Source: Pseudomonas nitroreducens | GTDB taxonomy: Bacteria; Pseudomonadota; Gammaproteobacteria; Pseudomonadales; Pseudomonadaceae | Assembly (NCBI RefSeq): GCF_024170165.1 | Contig: NZ_JALJXP010000008.1 | Span: 62,001-126,000 of the forward strand | DNA length: 64,000 bases | Direction: 5' to 3' | In this document: one piece after another, positions 45,619 through 57,346 of the stretch | Layout of the letters: each line of letters begins with the position of its first letter | Numbering within the stretch: the first letter of the stretch is position 1 | Made by a program: the position numbers and the translations under genes | Notes under the pieces: model-generated | Seen by the model: only the letters and a program-made list of their open reading frames with translations | What the model was told of the DNA's origin: nothing | Databases searched by the model: none

Positions 45619-47292
45619 TTAGGGTTTGACCACCATGCCGACGCCGCGGCCGCGCGGATCGGAGGCGGTTTCCAGGGCCTTGCCGTTGACACGGATGGCC
45701 TGGATGTCACCCATGTTCCAACCCTGGTCTTCCAGGGTGTAGCCCATGGCTTTGAGCTCGTCGGCAACCTTGCCGGTGAGCGGCGCGTAAGCGTCGTAGT
45801 AGATGGTGTCCTTGGGCAGCAGCTGGTGATGCACGCGCTGCGCGGCGACTGCCTTCTCCAGGGGCAGGTGGAAGTCGTAGACGTTGTTCAGCACCTGGAA
45901 GATCGAGGTGAAGATCCGCGAGCCGCCGGGGGTGCCTAGCACCAGGCTGACGTGGCCGTCGCGGGTGACGATGCTCGGGCTCATGGACGAGAGCATGCGT
46001 TTGCCCGGCTCAATGGCGTTGGCGTCGCTGCCCACAACGCCGAAGGCGTTGGCCACGCCGGGCTTGGAGCTGAAGTCGTCCATCTCGTCGTTGAGCAGGA
46101 AGCCGGCGCCCTTGACCACCACGCCGCTGCCGAAGTCCCAGTTGAGGGTGTAGGTGTTGCTGACGGCGTTGCCGTCCTTGTCGACGATGGAGAAGTGCGT
46201 GGTCTGGTGCGGCTCAAGACCGGGGCGGACTTTCTCGGTGGCCGAGATGGCGTCCGGGTTCACTTCCTTGGCGCGCTTGGCAATGTATTTTGCATCGGTC
46301 AGCTGGGCCACCGGCACCTTGGAGAACTGCGGGTCGCCCAGGTAGTCGGCGCGGTCGGCGAACACGCGCTTCTCGATTTCCGCGAGCAGGTGGATGTACT
46401 TGGCGGAGTTCAGCTCGAGGCCCTTGAAGTCCGCGGCGCGCTGTTCCTTGATGCCGATCAGCTGGGCCAGGGCGATGCCGCCGGAGCTGGGCAGCGGCGC
46501 GGTGTAGAGGGTGTTGCCCTGCCAGTCGACGCGCATCGGCTCGCGCCACTTGGCTTCGTAGGTGCTGAGGTCGTCGGCGGTGACCAGGCCACCGTCCTGC
46601 TTCATCTGCGCGACCAGCAGCTTGGCGGTCTCGCCCTTGTAGAAGTCGTCCGGGCCCTTGTCGGCGATGCGCTCCAGGGTCTTGGCCAGTTCCGGCTGCT
46701 TGAAGGTCTCGCCCGGCTTCATGGTGCCGAAGTAGTCGCCGAAATTGGTCTTGCCGTTGAACAGCGCGATGGCGTCCTGACGGTACTGGTACTGCTGGTC
46801 GGCGACCTTGAAGCCGCTCTGCGCGTAACCGATGGCCGGGGTCAGCAGTTCGCTCCACTTCAGCTTGCCGAAGCGCTTGTGCGCTTCCCACAGGCCCATC
46901 ACGGTACCCGGCACGCCGGCGGCCTTGGCGCCGACCAGGCTGAGGTTCTCGATGACCTCGCCCTTGTCGTTCAGGTACATGGTCCTGGTCGCCGCCTTCG
47001 GGGCGATCTCGCGGTAGTCGAGGAAGTACGGTTTGCCGTCGACGTACAGGGTCATGAAACCGCCGCCGCCGATGTTGCCGGCTTCGGGGTAGGTGACCGC
47101 GAGGGTGAAGGCGGTGGCAACCGCGGCGTCGACGGCGTTGCCGCCTTTCTTGAGGATCTCGGCGGCGACTTTCGCGCCGTACTGGTCAGGGGAGGCGACC
47201 GCGCCGCCGTCGAGGGTGACGGCGAACACCGAGGTACTCGCCGCGAGGATCGCGACGCCCAGGGGCAGTTTGCTGAAGTGGAACACGCGCAT
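45619..47292 (-). CDS. ggt: Periplasmic gamma-glutamyltransferase
   Basis: The 557-residue protein has a signal peptide (MRVFHFSKLPLGVAILAAST, cleavage near residue 24) and the Ntn-hydrolase precursor fold. Self-cleavage and catalysis use Thr365 in PHQTTHFSIVD, with the downstream GSRIFTSIFQVLNN and PGKRMLSSMSPSIV segments. It releases glutamate from glutathione or other gamma-glutamyl compounds, which AatJPQM can import. It lies between the transporter and the two-component genes, as in P. aeruginosa (PA1338), but ansB is absent. Confidence 0.94.
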   Translation of the reverse strand: MRVFHFSKLPLGVAILAASTSVFAVTLDGGAVASPDQYGAKVAAEILKKGGNAVDAAVATAFTLAVTYPEAGNIGGGGFMTLYVDGKPYFLDYREIAPKAATRTMYLNDKGEVIENLSLVGAKAAGVPGTVMGLWEAHKRFGKLKWSELLTPAIGYAQSGFKVADQQYQYRQDAIALFNGKTNFGDYFGTMKPGETFKQPELAKTLERIADKGPDDFYKGETAKLLVAQMKQDGGLVTADDLSTYEAKWREPMRVDWQGNTLYTAPLPSSGGIALAQLIGIKEQRAADFKGLELNSAKYIHLLAEIEKRVFADRADYLGDPQFSKVPVAQLTDAKYIAKRAKEVNPDAISATEKVRPGLEPHQTTHFSIVDKDGNAVSNTYTLNWDFGSGVVVKGAGFLLNDEMDDFSSKPGVANAFGVVGSDANAIEPGKRMLSSMSPSIVTRDGHVSLVLGTPGGSRIFTSIFQVLNNVYDFHLPLEKAVAAQRVHHQLLPKDTIYYDAYAPLTGKVADELKAMGYTLEDQGWNMGDIQAIRVNGKALETASDPRGRGVGMVVKP

Positions 47293-47334
47293 GGAACTTC
47301 CTTATTTATTCTTGTGCTTGCGGTGAGGTTGAAA

Positions 47335-47352
47335 GCCCCGGCGAGCCGGGGC
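47335..47352 (-). terminator. Hairpin between aatP and ggt
   Basis: GCCCCGGC (47335-47342) and GCCGGGGC (47345-47352) form an 8-bp stem with a GA loop. On the minus strand only CTTTC follows, so it may be a leaky terminator or an mRNA-stabilising hairpin after aatP. Confidence 0.6.
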
Positions 47353-47377
47353 GTTCGGGTGAATCAGAGCGGGCGGC

Positions 47378-48112
47378 TCAGTGCGGCAGGATCTTGGCGA
47401 GGAACTGTTGGGTACGCTCGGCGCGGTTCTGCAGGTCGCCGAAGAATTCCTCCTTCGGGCAGTCCTCGACGATCTGCCCGCGGTCCATGAAGATCACCCG
47501 GTCGGCGACCTTGCGCGCAAAGCCCATCTCGTGGGTCACGCACATCATGGTCATGCCTTCGTGGGCGAGCTGGACCATCACGTCGAGCACCTCGTTGACC
47601 ATCTCCGGGTCGAGCGCCGAGGTCGGTTCGTCGAACAGCATGACGATCGGGTCCATGGCCAGGGCGCGGGCGATTGCCACGCGCTGCTGCTGGCCGCCGG
47701 AAAGCTGGCCGGGGTGCTTGTGCGCATGGGCCTTGAGGCCGACGCGGTCGAGCAGCTTCATGCCCTTGTCCAGCGCCTCTTCCTTGCTCCGCCCGAGCAC
47801 CTTGCGCTGGGCGATGGTGAGGTTCTCGGTGATGGTCAGGTGCGGGAACAGCTCGAAGTGCTGGAACACCATGCCGACCCGCGAGCGCAGTTTCGGCAGG
47901 TCGGTCTTCGGGTTGGCGATGGAGGTGCCGTCGACGGTGATGTCGCCCTTCTGGAAGGGTTCCAGCGCGTTGACGCACTTGATCAGGGTCGACTTGCCCG
48001 AGCCGGACGGCCCGCAGACCACCACCACTTCACCCTTGGCGACCTTGGTATTGCAGTCGGTGAGCACCTGGAAGTCGCCGTACCACTTGCTGACGTTATC
48101 GATGGAGATCAT
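47378..48112 (-). CDS. aatP: Glutamate/aspartate ABC transporter ATP-binding protein
   Basis: The 244-residue ATPase has Walker [10 protein letters not shown] (34-42), the signature [19 protein letters not shown] and Walker [16 protein letters not shown]. It belongs to the polar amino-acid family and powers uptake with AatQM and AatJ. Its ATG overlaps the aatM stop (ATGA). Confidence 0.95.
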   Translation of the reverse strand: MISIDNVSKWYGDFQVLTDCNTKVAKGEVVVVCGPSGSGKSTLIKCVNALEPFQKGDITVDGTSIANPKTDLPKLRSRVGMVFQHFELFPHLTITENLTIAQRKVLGRSKEEALDKGMKLLDRVGLKAHAHKHPGQLSGGQQQRVAIARALAMDPIVMLFDEPTSALDPEMVNEVLDVMVQLAHEGMTMMCVTHEMGFARKVADRVIFMDRGQIVEDCPKEEFFGDLQNRAERTQQFLAKILPH

Positions 48113-48777
48113 ACGGTTAACCTTTTCTGCAGGCGCTTCACACCGAAGGACGCGGCGAAGCTGATGACGAAGTAGACGAGTCCGGCGAAGATCAGGAACT
48201 CATGGGGCTGGCCGATGATGTCGCCACGGGAGCGGGCGGCGTTGAGGAAGTCCATCAGGCCGACGCTGTAGACCAGCGAGGTGTCCTGGAACAGGATGAT
48301 GCTCTGCTGCAGCAGCAGCGGGGTCATCTTGCGGAATGCCTGGGGCAGGATGATCAGGCGCATGGACTGGCCGTAGGTCATGCCCAGCGCGTAGGACGCG
48401 CCGATCTGCCCCTTGGGGATGGCCTGGATGCCGGCGCGGACGATCTCGCAGTAGTACGCCGCCTCGAACATCATGAAGGCCACCAGGCACGAGGTGAACG
48501 CGCCCACGGGAGTGTCCTGGCCGGTGATCCAGCGCAGGATGAACGGCACCGCGAAGTAGAACCAGGTGATCACCAGCAGCAGCGGGATCGAACGGAAGTA
48601 GTTCACGTAGAAGCCGGCGATGTTCGCCAGCAGCTTGCTGCTCGACAGTCGCATCAGCGCGAGGATGGTGCCCAGCACCACGCCGCCCAGCACGCCCAGC
48701 ACCATCAGCTGCAGGGTGGTGAGCATGCCTTCCCAGAGGCCGGGGAGGGCGGGGACGATCTGACTGAAGTCCATCAT
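48109..48777 (-). CDS. aatM: Glutamate/aspartate ABC transporter permease AatM
   Basis: The 222-residue HisM-type permease has about five membrane segments and the EAA loop ([40 protein letters not shown]). It works with AatQ and AatP. Start and stop overlap the neighbouring genes by 4 nt. A second ATG directly follows the first. Confidence 0.94.
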   Translation of the reverse strand: MMDFSQIVPALPGLWEGMLTTLQLMVLGVLGGVVLGTILALMRLSSSKLLANIAGFYVNYFRSIPLLLVITWFYFAVPFILRWITGQDTPVGAFTSCLVAFMMFEAAYYCEIVRAGIQAIPKGQIGASYALGMTYGQSMRLIILPQAFRKMTPLLLQQSIILFQDTSLVYSVGLMDFLNAARSRGDIIGQPHEFLIFAGLVYFVISFAASFGVKRLQKRLTV

Positions 48778-49520
48778 TTACCTCCCACGGAGATCAGGCC
48801 GGGCACCGCGACCTTGCGCTCGACGAAGCGCATGATCAGCATCAGGCTCATGTTCAGGGTGAAGTAGATCGCCGTGGCCAGGGTGAAGGCCTCGAACAGG
48901 TTGGCGCTGAATTCGGCGGTCTGCTTGGTCTGCGCCAGCAGCTCCATGAGGCCGATCAGCGAGGCCACCGAGGAGTTCTTGAAGACGTTGAGGAATTCCG
49001 AGGTCAGCGGCGGAATGATGATGCGGAAGGCCTGCGGCAGCAGCACGTGGCGGTAGATCGACGGCAGGCGGAAGCCCACGGCGCTGGCGGCGGCGAGCTG
49101 GCCCTTGGGCAGCGCCTGGATGCCGGTGCGCACCTGCTCGCAGACCCGCGCGGCGGTGAACAGGCCCAGGCACACGACAACGCTGATGAAGGCCGAGGTT
49201 TCCGGGGCGATGCCCAGCTTGAACCAGTCCTGGATCGGCTGCGGCAGGTAGTCCGGTACGAAGAAGTACCAGAGGAACAGTTGCACCAGCAGCGGCACGT
49301 TGCGGAACAGCTCCACGTAGGCCGTGGCGATGCCCGACAACCAGCGGTTGGGCAGGGTGCGCATCACGCCCAGCAGCGAGCCGAGCGCCAGGGCGATGAC
49401 CCAGGCCGCGAGCGAGACGGCGATGGTCCAGCCCAGGCCGGTGATGTACCAGTCCAGGTAGCGTTCGTCGCCAATCCCGGTGGACTTGAAGAACACGCCC
49501 CAGTCCCAGTTGTAATCCAT
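48774..49520 (-). CDS. aatQ: Glutamate/aspartate ABC transporter permease AatQ
   Basis: The 248-residue permease has the same fold as AatM, with EAA loop VCEQVRTGIQALPKGQLAAA and SAVGFRLPSIYRHVLLPQAF. The ATG at 49520 starts the typical MDYNWDWGVFFKSTG; an upstream ATG would add 22 unlikely residues. A 194-bp gap with two hairpins separates it from aatJ. Confidence 0.94.
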   Translation of the reverse strand: MDYNWDWGVFFKSTGIGDERYLDWYITGLGWTIAVSLAAWVIALALGSLLGVMRTLPNRWLSGIATAYVELFRNVPLLVQLFLWYFFVPDYLPQPIQDWFKLGIAPETSAFISVVVCLGLFTAARVCEQVRTGIQALPKGQLAAASAVGFRLPSIYRHVLLPQAFRIIIPPLTSEFLNVFKNSSVASLIGLMELLAQTKQTAEFSANLFEAFTLATAIYFTLNMSLMLIMRFVERKVAVPGLISVGGK

Positions 49521-49589
49521 GACGGGTTTCCCCTCGATAGCTTTGCACGGTGGCTTGTTGCGGTACGGGGCCGGACGCGGGCGCAAGGC

Positions 49590-49615
49590 CGCCCGCCACC
49601 CGCGGGTAGCGGGCG
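49590..49615. repeat. Palindrome in the aatJ-aatQ gap
   Basis: CGCCCGC (49590-49596) and GCGGGCG (49609-49615) flank ACCCGCGGGT, a perfect 10-bp palindrome, with one mismatch between them. It is the second hairpin after aatJ on the minus strand. Confidence 0.7.
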
Positions 49616-49640
49616 TTCCGGCATCGTCATCAGGAGTAGT

Positions 49641-49674
49641 GGGCTCGGGAGCGCTGGCGTGCGCTCCCGAGCCC
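49641..49674 (-). terminator. Strong hairpin after aatJ (probable attenuator or mRNA-stabilising element)
   Basis: GGGCTCGGGAGCGC (49641-49654) pairs perfectly with GCGCTCCCGAGCCC (49661-49674), a 14-bp stem with a 6-nt loop. There is no T-run. It lies 40 nt after the aatJ stop, the usual place for a hairpin that raises binding-protein mRNA above the permease mRNA. Confidence 0.75.
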
Positions 49675-49714
49675 CCGCGTGGCTACGCCTTGTGGGCGCA
49701 GCCGCGCGCGACCG

Positions 49715-50623
49715 TTACATCTGCTCGGCAGACTTGTCGGTCGGATTGGCGATCAGCTTCTTGAGCTCATCACTCATCGGGAAGTTGAGGTTCAGGTTCT
49801 TCGGCGGGATGGGCTGCATGAACCACTTGTCGTAGATCTTGTTCACTTCACCCGAGGCGAAGGTGTCGGAGATGGCCTTGTCGACCACCTTCTTGAACGG
49901 TGCGTCGCCCTTGCGAACCATGCACGCGTAGATCTCGTAGGACTGCGGCTTGCCGACCACGTGCCAGTCGTCGGGCTTCTTGGCCTTGGCCATTTCGCCG
50001 TAGAGCAGCGCGTCGTCCATCATGAAGGCCACGGCGCGGCCGGATTCGAGCATCAGGAAGGACTCGCCATGGTCCTTGGCCGAGATGATGTTCATGCCCA
50101 TCTTCTGGTCGGCGTTCATCTGCTTGAGCAGGCGCTCGGAGGTGGTGCCGGCGGTGGTCACCACGTTCTTGCCCTTGAGGTCCGGGAAGTCGTTGATGCC
50201 CGAGCTGGTCTTGGTCAGCAGGCGGGTGCCGACCTCGAAGATGCCGACGGAGAAGTCGACCTGCTTCTGGCGCTCGAGGTTGTTGGTGGTGGAGCCGCAC
50301 TCGATGTCCACGGTGCCGTTCTGCACCAGCGGGATACGGGTCTGGGAGGTCACCAGGTTGTAGCGCACCTTCAGGTCGGGAGCGTTCAGCTCTTTCTTCA
50401 GGGCTTCGACGACCTTGATCTGCAGGTCGTGGGAATAACCTTCCGGCTGGCGGGGATCGCTGCCGAGGTAGGAGAAGGGGATGGAGGCGTCACGGTGGCC
50501 GAGGACGATGGTGCCGGAGTCCTTGATCTTCTTCAGGGTACCGGTGAGTTCTTCGGCGACGACGGGAGTGGCGAGCAGGGCCGCGACAATGGCGACGCCC
50601 AACGCACGGGGTGCGAAACGCAT
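49715..50623 (-). CDS. aatJ: Periplasmic glutamate/aspartate-binding protein
   Basis: The 302-residue binding protein has a signal peptide (RALGVAIVAALLATPVVAEE, cleavage near residue 23) and the GltI pattern: TLKKIKDSGTIVLGHRDASI, PFSYLGSDPRQPEGYSHDLQ, VDFSVGIFEVGTRLLT and VVTTAGTTSERLLKQ. It feeds AatQMP. It is the first gene of the transport operon, behind a sigma54 promoter at 50711-50726. Confidence 0.95.
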   Translation of the reverse strand: MRFAPRALGVAIVAALLATPVVAEELTGTLKKIKDSGTIVLGHRDASIPFSYLGSDPRQPEGYSHDLQIKVVEALKKELNAPDLKVRYNLVTSQTRIPLVQNGTVDIECGSTTNNLERQKQVDFSVGIFEVGTRLLTKTSSGINDFPDLKGKNVVTTAGTTSERLLKQMNADQKMGMNIISAKDHGESFLMLESGRAVAFMMDDALLYGEMAKAKKPDDWHVVGKPQSYEIYACMVRKGDAPFKKVVDKAISDTFASGEVNKIYDKWFMQPIPPKNLNLNFPMSDELKKLIANPTDKSAEQM

Positions 50624-50710
50624 GGAGACTACCTCGACTGGTTGTGTTTGTTATTCAGTCCTGCGCCGGCGAGGCTCACTCCAGGCCGGTCGCATGTTCC
50701 AGAGGTGTAG

Positions 50711-50727
50711 AGCAGGCTCCGTGCCAA
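50711..50727 (-). promoter_or_regulatory. Sigma54 promoter of aatJ
   Basis: On the minus strand TGGCAC (50721-50726) is followed after 5 bp by CTGC (50712-50715). The -24 half is an exact consensus and -12 differs at one base. The predicted start near 50700 leaves a leader of about 77 nt. Confidence 0.78.
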
Positions 50728-50834
50728 AGCGTTCAGTTTTTATTAACTTGTTGAATTTAAACGATTATTTGAATGGTTCTACGCGCCAGGCGGCCGCGCG
50801 ATGTTCGGCTTTTCGGATTTTCACGTTATTGGCG

Positions 50835-50848
50835 TTCGGATATCCGAA
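50835..50848. promoter_or_regulatory. AauR-type enhancer site upstream of aatJ
   Basis: TTCGGATATCCGAA fits exactly the TTCGG-N4-CCGAA site reported for AauR in pseudomonads. It lies about 110 bp upstream of the -24 element, a proper enhancer distance. A partial direct repeat of TTCGG occurs at 50804-50817. Confidence 0.75.
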
Positions 50849-50860
50849 CGAAGACTGGGC

Positions 50861-51475
50861 TCAGGCGTCCGGCTGGCCGGCCCACTGGCCACGCTGGAAC
50901 GGCTGGTCGCGGTCGGCCAGGTGGGCGGCGATGCGCTCCAGCAACTGGTGGGTTGGCGCGCGTACGCCGGTGACTGTCTGCGCCATGCCCAAAGCCAGAA
51001 CCAACACCAGCAGCGCCGGGTTGAGGGGCGGCAGGCGGATGCGCGTGCCGCCGAGGAAGGCCGCGCTGGTGCCCAGGCCCAGCGCCAGGCCGGCGTAGAC
51101 CTCGGCCGGTGAGTGCACGTGGATCGCCAGCCGCGACAGGCCGACCAGCACCGCCACCAGTGCGGCCACGGCTGCGGCGACGAGGCCGGCGCGCCGGGAA
51201 CTGAACAGCTGCGCAGCGAGGGTCGGCAGCACCGCGCCGGCCATCATGCTGTGGCCTGAGATGCCGGTGAAGTTCAGGTTCGGAATCCCGATTCCCCAGC
51301 CCATGAAGGCCAGCTTCGAAGCTACCACCAGCGCGGTCGAGAAACCGAACAGCAGCACCCATAGCCCGGCCTTGGCGGTTTCGCGGCGATACAGCAGCCA
51401 TACAAGGATGAACACGGCAGCGGGCGCGAGCAGGGAGCTGTCGCCGAGGCGGGTGATCAGGGGCCAGAAGTTCAT
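50861..51475 (-). CDS. PAP2-family membrane phosphatase
   Basis: The 204-residue protein has about six hydrophobic segments and the acid-phosphatase motifs: GISGHSMMAG (motif 2, SGH) and SRLAIHVHSPAEVYAG (motif 3). The first motif is weaker (KLAFMGWGIG). It may dephosphorylate undecaprenyl pyrophosphate or phosphatidic acid. The ATG at 51475 begins the first membrane segment. It is the last gene before the aatJ control region. Confidence 0.85.
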   Translation of the reverse strand: MNFWPLITRLGDSSLLAPAAVFILVWLLYRRETAKAGLWVLLFGFSTALVVASKLAFMGWGIGIPNLNFTGISGHSMMAGAVLPTLAAQLFSSRRAGLVAAAVAALVAVLVGLSRLAIHVHSPAEVYAGLALGLGTSAAFLGGTRIRLPPLNPALLVLVLALGMAQTVTGVRAPTHQLLERIAAHLADRDQPFQRGQWAGQPDA

Positions 51476-51548
51476 GCTGCTTCGACAGGGGCGGGGAGAC
51501 GGTCCGCCAACATAGCACGGCGCCTCCGCGTGCCGTGCGTGACCGGGT

Positions 51549-52610
51549 TCAATCCACCTCGGCACGCTGACCGACGGCCTGTTCCTCGCTGCGCAGCAGC
51601 TCGCGCTTGCGCGGCAGGCCCCAGCGGTAGCCGCCCTCGCCGCTGCCGCCAACCACCCGGTGACAGGGCACCAGCAGGCCGACGTTGTTGCTGGCGCAGG
51701 CGCGGGCGATGGCGCGCGGGTGGGTGCCCAGCTCCTCGGCCAGCTCGCCGTAGCGTCGCGTCTCGCCGCTGGGAATGCGCGTGAGGGCGCGCCAGACGCG
51801 CAGCTGGAAGGCGCTGCCGTGGAGGTCCAGCGGCAGGTGTGCGGCCTGCTCGGGTTCCTCCAGCTGGGTAATCACCTCGCGCAACCAGTCGCCCAGTCCG
51901 GCGTCGTCGCGGTGGCGTTCGGCGGCAGTGAAGCGCTCGGCGAGCTGGCGCTCCAGTTCGCCGGCCTCATCGGCGAAGAGCAGGGCGCACACGCCCTTGT
52001 CGGTAGCCGCCAGCAGCACCAGCCCGAGCGGACAGGGTGCGATGGCATAGCGCAGACGCTCGCCGGCGCCTTTCTGCCGGCGTTGCGCGGGGCTCAGCGG
52101 CGTGGCGCTTTCATAAAGGGCGCGGGTGCCGGAGTAGCCGGCCTCAAGTGCAGCATCGAGCACCGAGCGCGCTTGTGGCAGGACCGCGGCCAGGCGCTGC
52201 TCGCGGCGGGATTCTGCCCAGGCTCTCGGGGTGAGGCCGGTGCGAGCCTTGAAAGCGCGGGCCAGATGCGAGGCAGACAGGCCGATGCGGCTGGACAGCT
52301 CGTCCAGAGTCAGCGGCTTTTCGGCCCTGTCGAGCAGCCCGCAGGCCGCAGCGACCAGAGCATCGAGCTGCTCACGGGGGCTCGGGCCGCGTGGCGAGCA
52401 GCGCTTGCACGGACGGAAGCCGGCGGCTTCGGCCGCTTCGGGGGCGGCGTGGAAGGCCACGTTTTCCCTGGATGGCCGGCGTGCCGGGCAGTTCGGCCGG
52501 CAGTAGACGCCCGTGGAACGCACGCTGAAAACGAATCGCCCCTCGTAGCGCTCATCGCGCTCGCAGACCGCCTGCCAGCAGCGCTCGGGGTCAAGTCGGG
52601 TGGTCGTCAT
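51549..52610 (-). CDS. ada: Ada bifunctional DNA-repair methyltransferase/regulator
   Basis: The 353-residue Ada has an N-terminal zinc domain with Cys37, Cys41, Cys68 and Cys71 ([23 protein letters not shown]), a central AraC-like helix-turn-helix ([20 protein letters not shown]) and a C-terminal methyltransferase with the acceptor Cys316 in [10 protein letters not shown]. It repairs methylphosphotriesters and O6-methylguanine and then activates the adaptive response. The ATG at 52610 is preferred to an upstream one because it starts the conserved N-terminus. Confidence 0.94.
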   Translation of the reverse strand: MTTTRLDPERCWQAVCERDERYEGRFVFSVRSTGVYCRPNCPARRPSRENVAFHAAPEAAEAAGFRPCKRCSPRGPSPREQLDALVAAACGLLDRAEKPLTLDELSSRIGLSASHLARAFKARTGLTPRAWAESRREQRLAAVLPQARSVLDAALEAGYSGTRALYESATPLSPAQRRQKGAGERLRYAIAPCPLGLVLLAATDKGVCALLFADEAGELERQLAERFTAAERHRDDAGLGDWLREVITQLEEPEQAAHLPLDLHGSAFQLRVWRALTRIPSGETRRYGELAEELGTHPRAIARACASNNVGLLVPCHRVVGGSGEGGYRWGLPRKRELLRSEEQAVGQRAEVD

Positions 52611-52744
52611 GGCCGCTCTCCGGGCAATGGCTGTTGGGGCGATTGTCCGTCCCGGCAGGCAGGGCAGCAATCCGCATCGCGTTTTCAAACTCGAAGCGCG
52701 GCGGCAGGGACTACGCTTGCTGGGTATTCCCTGAAGAAGACCCC

Positions 52745-55096
<2,352 letters not shown>

Positions 55097-55195
55097 CGGG
55101 CGATCGACAAGAAGGGTGTGACAGGAACACGCGGACAGGGCCGTGGTCCGATCCCCCATGGCATGTCACGAATCTGACCGATGCGAGGAGTTGCG

Positions 55196-56377
55196 ATGGA
55201 TAGCATGCTGGACCGGCCGGAGCAGGAGATGATCCTGGTGGTGGACGATCAGCCCGACAACCTGATGCTCATGAGCGAGCTGCTCATGGACCGCTATCAG
55301 GTGCGCGTCGCCTCCAGCGGCCCGAAGGCGCTGCGCCTGATGCAGGGCGAGCCGCGCCCGGACCTGGTGCTGCTCGACATCATGATGCCGGAGATGGACG
55401 GCTACGAAGTCTGCCGGCAACTCAAGGCCGACCCGATGACCCGCGATATTCCGGTGATCTTCCTCACCGGCATGGTCAGTGCCGCCGACGAGCAGAAAGG
55501 CCTGGACCTGGGCGCGGTGGACTACCTGACCAAGCCGATCAGCCCGCCGGTGACCCTGGCGCGTATCCGCGCGCACCTGAACCTCAAGGCCAACTCCGAC
55601 TTCCTCCGTGACAAGAGCGAGTACCTGGAGCTGGAGGTGCGCCGCCGCGCCCGCGAGCTGCAGGCCATCCAGGACGCCACCCTGGAAGCCATGGCGACCC
55701 TCTGCGACCTGCGCGACAACCCCCACAGCAACCACCTGGTGCGCATCGAGCACTACATGCGCCTGCTGGGCAGTTCGCTGTCCCTGCACAATGAGTTCGC
55801 CGCCGAGCTGTCGGTGGAGAACATCGAGCTGCTGGTGCGCTCGGCGCAGCTGCACGACATCGGCAAGGTCGCCGTGCCTGACCGCATCCTGCACAGCCCT
55901 GGTCAGTTGGAAGAGGCCGACCGGCTGATCCTCGAAAGCCATACCACTGTCGGTCGCGACGCCCTGGCGGCAGCCGAGCGCAAGCTGGGCTCCCCGGCAG
56001 AATTTCTGCGTTTTGCCAAGGAAATCGCCTACAGCCACCACGAGCACTGGGACGGCAGCGGCTTCCCCGAGGGGCTGGCCGGCGAGCAGATTCCCCTGGG
56101 CGCGCGGATGCTTTCGCTGATCGACTGCTATGACGAACTCACCTGCCGCCATGCCTACCGCACTTCGCTGACTCCGGACGAAGCCGCCGAACGCATCAAG
56201 GCCGGCGCCGGCAGCCTGTTCGACCCGCGCGTGGCCGAGGCTTTCGGCGAGGTCGCCGAAGGCTTCGCCAATATCGCCCAGCGCTACGCCGACAGTGACG
56301 AGGCGCTGGGGCTGGAGCTGCAGCGGCTGGAAGACGCGGTGGTGGAAAGCATCGAGCTGACGCCGCCGGAACCCTGA
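55196..56377 (+). CDS. Response regulator with HD-GYP cyclic-di-GMP phosphodiesterase domain
   Basis: The 393-residue protein has a receiver domain with Asp61 ([14 protein letters not shown]) and a C-terminal HD-GYP domain. The latter has His220-Asp221 ([13 protein letters not shown]), His281-His282-Glu ([18 protein letters not shown]) and the GYP motif as GFP. It should break down cyclic di-GMP when phosphorylated by the upstream kinase. The ATG at 55196 has a GAGGAG site, preferred over the ATG at 55181. Confidence 0.91.
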   Translation: MDSMLDRPEQEMILVVDDQPDNLMLMSELLMDRYQVRVASSGPKALRLMQGEPRPDLVLLDIMMPEMDGYEVCRQLKADPMTRDIPVIFLTGMVSAADEQKGLDLGAVDYLTKPISPPVTLARIRAHLNLKANSDFLRDKSEYLELEVRRRARELQAIQDATLEAMATLCDLRDNPHSNHLVRIEHYMRLLGSSLSLHNEFAAELSVENIELLVRSAQLHDIGKVAVPDRILHSPGQLEEADRLILESHTTVGRDALAAAERKLGSPAEFLRFAKEIAYSHHEHWDGSGFPEGLAGEQIPLGARMLSLIDCYDELTCRHAYRTSLTPDEAAERIKAGAGSLFDPRVAEAFGEVAEGFANIAQRYADSDEALGLELQRLEDAVVESIELTPPEP

Positions 56378-56449
56378 TCGCGCTGGGCGGTTGTCGAGGA
56401 TTGCCGTATAAGGAGCGCAGCGCCCCAGAGAGGTACGCCAGGAAGCCTG

Positions 56450-57346
56450 ATGAAAACCCCGAAACGCCTGGAGCCGTTGATCGAAGACGGCCTGATCGAT
56501 GAAGTATTGCGCCCGCTGATGAGCGGCAAGGAAGCAGCGGTCTACGTGGTGCGCTGCGGCGCCGAACTGCGCTGCGCCAAGGTCTACAAGGAAGCCAACA
56601 AACGCAGCTTCCGCCAGGCCGCCGAATACCAGGAAGGCCGCAAGGTGCGTAACAGCCGCCAGGCCCGCGCCATGGCCAAGGGCACCAAGTACGGCCGTAA
56701 GGAACAGGAAGATGCCTGGCAGAACGCCGAGGTGGCCGCGCTGTTCCGCCTGGCCAACGCCGGTGTACGCGTCCCCAAGCCGTACGATTTCCTCGATGGC
56801 GTGCTGCTGATGGAGATGGTCGCCGACGAAGAGGGCGACGCCGCACCGCGCCTGAACGATGTGGTGATGGAACCCGAGCTGGCCCGCGACTTCCACGAAT
56901 TCCTCATCCGCCAGATCGTCATGATGCTCTGTGCGGGCCTCGTGCATGGCGACCTGTCGGAATTCAACGTGCTGGTCGGCCCGGACGGCCCGGTGATCAT
57001 CGACCTGCCGCAGGCTGTGGACGCCGCCGGCAACAACCACGCCTTCCGTATGCTCGAGCGCGACGTGGGTAACATGGCCGCCTACTTCGGCCGCTTCGCC
57101 CCGGAGCTGCGCTACACCCACTACGCCAAGGAAATGTGGGCCCTCTACGAGGACGGCAAGTTGCAGCCGGACACCCCACTGACCGGGCACTTCGATGATC
57201 CGGAAGACGAGGCGGACGTGGATTCGGTGCTGCGTGAAATTGCCGAGGCCATGCGCGAGCAGGAGCGCCGCGAAGCCGGCCGCGCCGCCCAGGATGCCCC
57301 GCAGCAACGCGACGAGCCGCCGCCCCCACCGTGGGAGCAGGCCTGA
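56450..57346 (+). CDS. RIO-family serine protein kinase
   Basis: The 298-residue protein is a RIO1-like atypical kinase. It shows a nucleotide-binding N-lobe (PLMSGKEAAVYVVRCGAELR, then the invariant Lys in CAKVYKEANKRSF), the catalytic loop LVHGDLSEFNVL and the metal-binding IIDLPQAVDA. The C-terminus is acidic and proline-rich. Bacterial RIO kinases are of unknown substrate, perhaps linked to ribosomes or stress. It overlaps the next gene by 16 nt if the GTG start there is correct. Confidence 0.9.
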   Translation: MKTPKRLEPLIEDGLIDEVLRPLMSGKEAAVYVVRCGAELRCAKVYKEANKRSFRQAAEYQEGRKVRNSRQARAMAKGTKYGRKEQEDAWQNAEVAALFRLANAGVRVPKPYDFLDGVLLMEMVADEEGDAAPRLNDVVMEPELARDFHEFLIRQIVMMLCAGLVHGDLSEFNVLVGPDGPVIIDLPQAVDAAGNNHAFRMLERDVGNMAAYFGRFAPELRYTHYAKEMWALYEDGKLQPDTPLTGHFDDPEDEADVDSVLREIAEAMREQERREAGRAAQDAPQQRDEPPPPPWEQA

